NCBI GenBank assembly: GCA_002104985.1
Contig: MCGO01000191.1
Coordinates: 1-64,000 of the forward strand
Direction: 5' to 3'
Length of the DNA: 64,000 nucleotides
From: Rhizoclosmatium globosum
Taxonomy: Eukaryota > Chytridiomycota > Chytridiomycetes > Chytridiales > Chytriomycetaceae
This document shows positions 56,832 to 64,000 of the stretch, piece after piece. The notes below the pieces were generated by a model, which worked only from the letters and a program-made list of their open reading frames with translations, did no database searches and was not told the DNA's origin. A program made the position numbers and the translations under genes. The first letter of the stretch is position 1; each line of letters opens with the position of its first letter.

Positions 56832-58687
56832 TCAACGGACCATTCCGTCAACGACAGCTGGAACAGCAGTCTGAGCAGGCACACGCTTAGCAGCCTTGAC
56901 CGAGTCGCCCTTCACATAGTGAGCGAAAACGAGGTCCCACTTGCCAACATCGTGCACAATCTTGTCAGTTCTCTTGAATCCTTCAATCTTGGATCCATCC
57001 AACAATCCACGTCCATCACGTCCATGTCTCTTGGAGTGGTTCTTGCGAGAGAACAAAGTGATGGAGAACTTTCCTGGCTTGAAGCAGGTCAAGACTTGGT
57101 CAATCAGGTCCTCATAACACTCGTACTCGGAGACCAGACCCTGACGGAAAGCTGGCTTCTGTCCCTTACCTGGTGGAGCAGAGGTGACTGGAGAAGTGGC
57201 AGCAGAGTCCGCAGTGGTTGGACGGTAGAACTTCTTGACTGGAATAGTAGTCTCAAAGGATGCGTAAGAGCAAATGTCCTCTGGAGTAACGTGGATAGTC
57301 CAGTAGTATGGTCCCAAAAGTCCGTTCAAAGAGTATCCACATGGGTCAAACAAGAAGTCGTCAACCATGGACTCTGGGTAGATCTCCTGGATGGAGGTCT
57401 CCTTCAACAAACGACGCTCTCCCTTACGAATGTTCTTGTGGACACCGTTGATACCCTGTGGCTGCTTGGCCAAGTTCACCATGTTGGAGAGGTCCAACTT
57501 TCCGTTGATGGCCTCCCAAGCCTCCTGCTCCTTGGCCTCACGCTGCTCCTCCTCAGTACGGAAGAACAACTTGGTGACAGATGGGTCCAACTCCTGCATC
57601 ATGATCTCCAAGGTGACTTCATCCTCGTCCTCATCAATTTCCTCCTTGGCAGAAGCGATGGAAGCGGCACTGCTGCCAACGACCAACTCGTCGCCGTCCT
57701 CGTTCAAGACCTTGACCAAAGGAGTAGCCTGGTACATGCACCAGTGGTCACCGTTGACCTTTCCAACAACGTAACCAGAGGTCTCGTAGTTCTCCTCAGG
57801 GAACAAAGAGTCCAAGTAGTTGACTTCATCACCCCACTTTCCGTGAGGGTAAATCTGTCTCTCTGGGAACAAGAAGGCCTTACGGGAGTAGAAGATGGCC
57901 TCAATGTCATCAATACCGCAGTACTCTCTGGCAATCTCAAAGATTCTTGGAATAGCGTTGAGAAGAGTAGTGGTTCCACAAGTCTTGAGCATCAAACGGT
58001 TTGGGTAAATGAACATGGAAGACTCAGAGAGCAAGTACGCATCAGCGTGCTCGTTGTTGATCACAGAGAGGACCTTGCACTTGACAATGTCGAGCATCTC
58101 TTCCCAAGCTGGACGGGGAACGACACGCAACCCAGTTCTCTTGTAGGTCCAAGAGTCTGTGGATGCTGAAGCGGAAGCGTTTCCAGTGTTGTAAGCGTGG
58201 CGAGGAGCGGACATGACAGAGTGCACACCGACAGACTCAGTGTCAGAGTTGCCAGTGGTTTCGTCATCGAGACCTGGAAGAGAGGTGGCAGAAAGAGTGC
58301 GGGATGGACCAGCGGAGTGGGATTCTCCATCTGGGTTGTTGTGGTGGTGCACAAAGGATGGGTTTGGCTTGAACCAGATTTCCAAGAGCTTTTCGGGGCC
58401 CTCGAATCCGCAGAGTGTGAGTTGCTCGTCGGCTGGTGGCTCGGTTTCGTAAATGTGGTGGTTGTAAGGGCTTGGGGTAGCACTGTTGATGAGGATGAGG
58501 AAAATTTGTGTTAGAGCTTTTGTGGTGATCCCAGAGGAGAAGAGGATTGCCGCTGTCTGAGCAACAAAGTTCGAACAGCTAATTCACAATCATATCGTTC
58601 CTTGCGTGCGAAAAGTTGCCGCAGGGATGGGCGGGGACGGGAAAGATGAAGTTATACTCACGTTGCGGCGGAGGCAGTGTTGACCAT
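56832..58687 (-). CDS. SPE2: S-adenosylmethionine decarboxylase
   Basis: Two exons: 58687 to about 58662, and about 58485 to 56832. The product makes decarboxylated AdoMet, the aminopropyl donor for spermidine and spermine. The self-processing site is present: L-L-S-E-S-S-M-F-I-Y, where cleavage at E-S forms the pyruvoyl group, followed by K-T-C-G-T-T with the catalytic Cys. G-F-E-G-P-E-K-L-L-E-I-W at the N-terminus and F-D-P-C-G-Y-S-x-N-G downstream are also family hallmarks. At about 560 residues it is longer than the yeast enzyme (396) because of a Ser/Thr-rich insert near the N-terminus and an acidic insert (E-I-D-E-D-E-D-E). The leader contains a spliced upstream ORF. Confidence 0.93.
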
Positions 58688-58782
58688 TTTTAGTTTTTTA
58701 GATTGAGTACTGATAAGAGCAGTAGTAGTAATAGTAGCAAGGATAGCTTTAAGAGAAGTAAAAGGGCTTCAGTTGGGTCCTG

Positions 58783-59015
58783 TTAGGGCGGTTTGGCACG
58801 TTTGAGCGAGATGTACAACGGTTCAGTAAAAGTGATGTCAGCGGCCTTTGGAACGAAGGAGGACCTACGGGAGAAGAGGGGAGAGGTGAAGTTAGACAAT
58901 GTCATTTGGTGATGGTCCCGATTTGAAACAATCCAATCGATACTTACAACAGATCAGAGACAGCGGCTTGGTTATAAGAAGACTTCGTGGCTTTACTAGA
59001 GGGGTCCGAAGGCAT
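58783..59015 (-). CDS. Spliced upstream ORF in the SPE2 leader
   Basis: Exon A 59015-58948 and exon B 58864-58783 join across an 83-nt intron (GTAAGT...CCGTAG) into an uninterrupted 49-codon ORF ending TAA, 95 nt before the SPE2 ATG. Without splicing the ORF stops after 23 codons, inside the donor site. A second leader intron (59088-59029, GTGAGT...TCGCAG) lies upstream, so at least two leader introns flank or cut it. The peptide is basic at its end and contains a hydrophobic-aromatic core (V-P-K-A-A-D-I-T-F-T-E-P-L-Y-I-S-L). AdoMet decarboxylase genes of plants and mammals carry uORFs that stall ribosomes when polyamines are high. The sequence here is not like those. Confidence 0.55.
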
Positions 59016-59467
59016 ATAACAATGTAGGCTGCGAAAACAGTATGGTTGGTCATCATAAGGCAAAACGAATGAAACAGATCGTACTCACCAATTCGATTTC
59101 GATTCTTAAAGGGTAAGGCCAGTGAAGGATGTATACATTCACAGGTCTAAGGGTTAAAGAATATGGGGCTTCGAGGTATTCAGGCAGAGGGCAGGCGAGG
59201 TTGTCCGATGGTTGCGAAAGCTGTTTCAAGGAAAGAAAAGTTGCGGAAGTGAAAGTCGAATCTGTTCTATTTTTATCGCTCCTCGGAAAATTTCATATCT
59301 GCCCAAAGCCCCTGTTTCGGGTCGTTGTTTTCTGTTGACAGTTGGTTCAGGTGGTGTAGTCCCTCGAGGATTGTCATGTTTACTCTCTTCAAATGCACTC
59401 CCTTTTGTGACCAAGCAAAAATCGAATGTTCTGGACCATGTCAGCCTTGAGAGAAGGCTGAGGAATG

Positions 59468-59520
59468 AATTGGGGTCACCCCCCAATTAGATACATGAAA
59501 CTGGTGAAACAAGTTTCATG
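59468..59520. repeat. Two adjacent short inverted repeats
   Basis: AATTGGGG and CCCCAATT (59468-59475 and 59481-59488, 5-nt loop), followed 5 nt later by CATGAAAC and GTTTCATG (59494-59501 and 59513-59520, 11-nt loop). They lie between the SPE2 leader and the 3' end of RRP40. The surrounding 59100-59590 shows no gene. Confidence 0.5.
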
Positions 59521-59593
59521 ACAAACGTTTCATACACATTACTGAGACGAAGCCACGCACCACATTGAAACTTAAGAGTACAAAAACAACGAT

Positions 59594-60497
59594 TTATTCA
59601 ACAGATGTCAAATCTGACTTGAATTCTTTCACATATGTGCGCGCTTTTGAATACGGTACAGCTTCACTTCCCAACAAAGCCTTCACAAGAACAATAATTT
59701 GCTTCGGTGTTCCAGCATCCACCCATACACGTCCGTTCATTCCAACGGCCATTTCAAAGGGACAGATGGCACCAAGGTGCTGCAGGAATGGGTTTTTGGG
59801 ATCAAGTAGACTGTGTAACTGTTAGTTAGACTGCAATTTTTAGAAGAATGCCTCCAATCTATACCTTCTACATAATCCCAACGAGCACTTGAACATAAAT
59901 CCTCCTTTCACTTCTCCAAATCCGTCAGCTTTTCCATTTGATGGGTTCACACAATCCAATTCGGGATCCATATCTTTGTTTGCCAAACACACACGTGCGA
60001 AGACTAAAGCGCCGATCTGAAATCAAGCATTAAAATTCTGAAACTGCTGCAACTATGTATAATTACCTCGAGGTTTGGTTTGTTTCTCTTCGTTGCTCCC
60101 TCAAAAGCAAGTGCTCCTAATGTCGCTGGATGTGCCCCTCCAATGTCAACACGGAAGCCCTCCACATGTTTAGCTGTAACAATACCAATGACTGACTCAT
60201 TCAGCTGCGGTACGTACTAAAAGTATGTCAGTAACTTGGTTAGGGATGAACAACGAAACGCACCCGCCGCTGGTTTCCTTCCACCCAAACGCGGTCCCCT
60301 GTCGCACTCTGCTTAAGAATTCCAGCTTTCGCCACGACAATATTGGCCACGTCCTGCCGAAGTCCCGGTCCAACCCTCACAGTTTGCTCAGACTCGGGGA
60401 TCGGAACAATATCCCCTGGTAGAACAACCATGGAAACCGGTGTTTCGCTGTCATCAATCTGCATATCGTTCTCTTGCGTTTCCTTCGTGGCTCCCAT
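59594..60497 (-). CDS. RRP40: Exosome cap subunit RRP40
   Basis: Four exons on the minus strand from the ATG at 60497. The protein has the Rrp40/EXOSC3 order: an N-terminal domain ([17 protein letters not shown]), an S1 domain ([30 protein letters not shown]), and a KH domain with G-x-N-G-R-V-W-V near its start. Rrp40 is one of three cap proteins on the nine-subunit exosome ring that guide RNA to the nucleases. The in-frame Met at 60563 is upstream of an implausible Phe-rich segment, so 60497 is preferred. The next gene starts 42 bp away, divergently. Confidence 0.88.
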
Positions 60498-60538
60498 TTC
60501 TGTGTTCTCTATCGTTTGTTGGACAAAAAAGAAAAGAA

Positions 60539-61549
60539 ATGGCATCTCAGCAGAACTCCCCACAAGTCACAAGGATCCCCAGAGGGTCCACGAACATCAA
60601 GAATAATAGCAACGATATATTCAAATGGGGCGGATCATTGGACTATGCTCTCGGATGTACGTGAACGTGCACTTCCCCTTCATCAAAGATTTACACTTCA
60701 TGCAGCCGTCGCACGATACGATCGTACGCCTGTCGCTGACCTTGAAAAGAAACGTGCACAAGAAAAAAGAGATTTGGAGGCCAAGCGGAACCTCACGAGA
60801 AGGTGTGATTCAAATCTGAGACGTATTGACTAACTTTTGCCAAGGAACTGGATCGCTGAGATTGAGCAGACTCGTTGGAATAAAATGGCTCAAGACTATT
60901 GCAAGAAGGAGCAGGATTGGCTTACTCGCCATAGCCATACTAAAATTGGGAAAAATAGGTGCATCCATACAATTGTTTAGTCGAACCTAATTTAAATCAT
61001 AGTGTGAGCTACAATCCCATTACTCTCGAGTACCATAAAAATAGTGAAGGAAACAAACTTAGTCAAGATGACGCGAAAGCATTGGTTAGTCAAATTTAAC
61101 TTTGGAAGTGTTAAGAACTGAAGTTGTGAATCACATCGCCACAGTATCGAACATCTATGAGAGCTGCCCACCTGTATCTAAAAAATAACACATTTGACCC
61201 TTTGCGTTGTCAAGATATTCCGCGAAGACTCGTGATAGATCCAAATGGCACAACGACGGACACCAATTCAAAAGCAGCGGACACGAATACCACAGAGTTA
61301 GACGTTCCTAGGCGATTAGTTGCAGTAGCTGCACAGCGTGCGCACATTGTGAAGTCAAAAGTTGCAGATGGAGCAGAAAAGGTTCTACATGCTGAAATGG
61401 CCCGAAACGTGAACAGAACCATGACCGTCGCCGCAGCTGGAACGGCAAGATCTGTATCAAAGAAAGAAGTTCCTCCACCGAAAGATGCGATTGTAGTGGA
61501 GCTGGATGGAAATGGACAACATCAGCATAGTTGGGTCAGACACTTTTGA
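60539..61549 (+). CDS. Conserved-looking unknown protein, possibly ciliary
   Basis: Several short exons: 60539-60656, 60706 to about 60801, then pieces from about 60845, 61002 and 61144. Splicing out 60657-60705 (49 nt, GTACGT...TGCAG) restores the frame (L-D-Y-A-L-G-S-V-A-R-Y-D). The protein is rich in charged helices (D-L-E-K-K-R-A-Q-E-K-R-D-L-E-A-K-R) and has a block S-Y-N-P-I-T-L-E-Y followed by L-Y-L-K-N-N-T-F-D-P-L-R-C. Such N-P-I-T-L-x-Y and N-x-x-N-P-L-type blocks recall uncharacterised proteins of flagellate protists, but I cannot name the family. The C-terminus is Ala/Val-rich and low complexity. Divergent from RRP40, so the two probably share a promoter. Confidence 0.6.
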
Positions 61550-61606
61550 AGATGGGCGTTCATTATTTATTTCCTGGTTTGGGTTCAATACAAGATGGGT
61601 CCTTCT

Positions 61607-64000
61607 TTATTGCTGTATAATAGCATCCTCCCAAATTTCGTCACCAACTTCATCGTCTGAGCTCAAGCCCTCCTGATCCTCAGAGTATGAATAGAAGCCT
61701 TCTGCACAATTTGAATATTCGGTGTCTTCTGCTGCATCGCTTGATAGGTCGTTGGAACTCGCTAGCCGTTTGGGAGTTCCATGGGAGCGAGTTGAACATC
61801 TTCTCCGTTTGCTGAATGTTGTGAACTTAGAATCCCGAATACTGAAGTCAAGAATGGTAATTTCATGCTGATAACCTTCGCCTCGAGATGAAGCCACAAT
61901 TTTCCTTCCATCAGCTTGCAAAGAGGTAATAGGACCACGATTTAATGGATACGTATGCAACAAGCTGCCATCTGATATGTTCCAAACTGTTATATCAAGG
62001 ATTAGATAAAATTTATAAATTTGCACAAATTTACCGCGAATGCATTCATCCCATCCTCCAGTAATAAGGCAATTCCCAACGGAATCCAGACATTTGATCC
62101 AGCCGTTATGTTGGTCAAAAATTTGTAAACAGAGTCCCGTTTTCGCATGCCATTCTTCATCTCTATGTCAGTTACGGTATAAGAATCACACTCATGAACT
62201 CACTCCGGATGGTCTTATCAATAGACCCACTGAACACATAGTCTCCTACAGAATGAACACACGTGACGGTATCCGAATGGCCCACAAGTATGCTGATGCA
62301 TTGTCTTGTTTGTATGTCCCAAATCTAGATTCGTTTCAGACCATTCCCTTTCAACGATAAAACTATACCCGAACTAGTCGATCCAACGAGCCTGTTACAA
62401 TTTTCGTTCCGCAGCTCATTAACTTGACACAATAAATATGTCCAGTGTGCCCCTTCCATGGAGGAAGAGCGACCAAACGAGGCCCAAAATCTGTCGCCTT
62501 CTCTTGTTTTGTATCACGGCGGAATACTAAGGATAGTTTTCGACGGGTTGTTGTATTTGCTGAAGTTGGTGGTGTCGCCTTTAACAATTTCGACTTAAGA
62601 AGGCCCGCAAATTTCTGCGTTATGTTCTTTGGATTATATGGTGGGGGTGTGTAATCCATTAGAGCAGGCGTTGAATGCCTACGCTCTGTCTCCAGGAACC
62701 CCAAACACAACCAATGTGCTTTCACTTCATGATCAAAGCCCGTGCTTACCACAACAACACCAGATTGAGCAGGATCTTTATCAGGCTCTTCATTCAACGT
62801 TGTGTTTGAGTCTGTGACAAAGCCTCCGTCGTTGTGTTTCATGTCACCAAACTTTGCACGCTCTACTATTAAAACACTGGTGACACCACTTAAATGAGCC
62901 TTTTCAAGACGGATTATTTGTTTCCCAGTAAACATATTCCATATGCAGATTGTTCCGGAGCTGTCTCCAGTGGCGGCAATGTGTCCAATACACGAAGTCG
63001 CAGAACTGAAATCGATGCACATTATGGCGAACTCATGCTCCGGTTGGAAAGGAAGCTGGCGATATGGAATAGAACTTAGGGATGATTTAAGCGACGGTAG
63101 AAGTGTCAGTTTATGGCGACGTGTTCCAATAAGTATTTTGTCGGCATCGAAGAGAAGACTAATCCCAAACATTAAAACGTCATGGTAACATTTTAAGAAT
63201 CTACATACCATGTGACAGAATCCCGAATATCCGCAACACGAATATGTCCTATTCCACACCTTCCCAACTCCCAATTCCTCTTTACAATATACGCATTCAG
63301 CCAAACTTCTTTCCACAAACACGTTGACTGAATAAGTCCCGTTTCAACACATTTCTGGACAATCGAGTCCAGTTCGGGAATCACTTCGGGACCCATTGGC
63401 ACGTTTTCCCTCAGACAGACTTCAGCCCATATCTCGTTGTTACAACCACACGCTTGAAGCCATGCTACATTCAAAGAGCTACATTTAATCAATTCTAATG
63501 GGTCGAGGTACTGTGCAATGAATCGCACGTCAAACGATTCTGTCAAAGAAGGTATTGCGGCTTCCAATGTTCGAGACGGTTCAATTTCTATGGAATCCAT
63601 ATCGCTTGAAGAAATCATAGATTTGGAGCCAGTCAATATGCTGTATATTTGACTTGTCATTGTGAGAGTTGAGTCCTTGATGGATCCTGTTCTCACACTG
63701 TCGGCCCTGGATGAGGGACGAAGCAGCCCTGCGTGTTGTTTTCTATATTCCGGCATTTATGATTAGTATGCGATTGTGTAGTTGACAAAACTCACGGCGT
63801 AAGGAGGTATGACATTTTCTGAGATCCTTTGACAGCTCCTGCCCACGCGTCTCTTACTTTCTCAACAAGGACCATATTCTTGGTTCGAGATCGATGTCGA
63901 CGAAATAAGTTTTTGGTTCTCTTCGTCTCAGCTGAGTTGGTTTCAGACAAAGTCACTTCTATGCCAGGATGACTTTGGGACGGTCTTGACTCTTGGCGAT
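61607..64000 (-). CDS. F-box/WD40 repeat protein (5' end beyond window)
   Basis: Runs off the right edge on the minus strand; the protein start is not in view. The upstream exon read from 64000 down (basic, R-R-H-R-S-R-T-K-N) joins at 63788 (GTGAGT) to an exon with an F-box-like helix set (F-I-A-Q-Y-L-D-P-L-E-L-I-K-C-S-S-L-N-V-A-W, then W-x-x-V-C-L-R-E). WD40 blades follow in later exons (F-D-x-x-V-K-x-H-W, G-H-T-G-H-I-Y-C-V, W-N-I-S-D-G-S-L-L-H-T-Y), with a phospho-acceptor-like acidic Ser-rich C-terminus. Such F-box/WD40 proteins recognise phosphorylated substrates for SCF ligases. Intron ends in the middle of the gene (about 62030-62360) were not all resolved. Confidence 0.7.

Noticed and set aside
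56919..58169. Long plus-strand ORF opposite SPE2 (416 codons)
   Set aside because: It is the complement of a strongly biased coding sequence; composition (Val/Leu/Ser runs) is typical of an antisense shadow and SPE2 is certain.
1..64000. CRISPR array, transposon or integrated virus
   Set aside because: No regularly spaced repeats, no terminal repeats with target duplications, and no transposase, integrase, reverse transcriptase or capsid-like ORF was seen.

Overview
The window is nuclear DNA of a flagellate, early-diverging fungus, most likely a chytrid. Genes are dense, on both strands, and cut by short introns (mostly 45-85 nt, GT...AG). The set mixes fungal housekeeping genes (UTP6, SPE2, RRP40, RPS28, PIG-L, a Vma12-type V-ATPase assembly factor, an AIM18/46-type protein) with genes tied to motile cilia (FAM161, SPEF1/CLAMP). 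Exon ends given here were read by eye from splice signals, reading frame and paralogue comparison; no search was run.

Layout. 0.2-7.1 kb: a membrane protein, an F-box protein, PIG-L, an AIM18/46-like protein and FAM161. 7.1-12.6 kb: a tRNA-Arg, a decayed copy of a coiled-coil gene in gene-poor DNA, and the apparently intact coiled-coil gene. 12.6-20 kb: an atypical bZIP factor divergent from a ~1,816-residue FOCAD/RST1-like protein. 20-45.5 kb: eleven paralogous genes encoding alpha-arrestin-type proteins, ten of them ending in a SAM domain. Ten lie on the plus strand, one is inverted, and two unrelated genes (Vma12-like and a DUF1295 reductase) are inserted near the left end. 45.5-50.7 kb: an M23 metallopeptidase and UTP6. 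50.9-52.5 kb: two near-identical tRNA-Leu(UAA) genes around a kinase relic. 52.7-64 kb: SPEF1, a methyltransferase, RPS28, an RNPS1-like SR/RGG protein, SPE2 with a spliced upstream ORF, RRP40, an unknown protein, and an F-box/WD40 gene cut by the right edge.

The arrestin-SAM array is the main discovery. Its members share a tiny first exon followed by a phase-2 intron, the arrestin N and C folds, a Ser/Pro-rich linker and a C-terminal SAM domain. The copies have diverged in parts: one lost SAM, one lost Arrestin_C, one lost the first strand motif, one gained a Gln-rich linker, and only one has a linker PPxY motif. This suggests arrestin adaptors that self-assemble or recruit partners through SAM rather than through Rsp5/NEDD4 ligases. 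The second finding is a 49-codon ORF, assembled by splicing, in the leader of SPE2, a likely polyamine-sensing element.

Four genes show single-base frame breaks at homopolymer runs. Because the protein similarity resumes at once in the next frame, sequencing error is as likely as gene decay.
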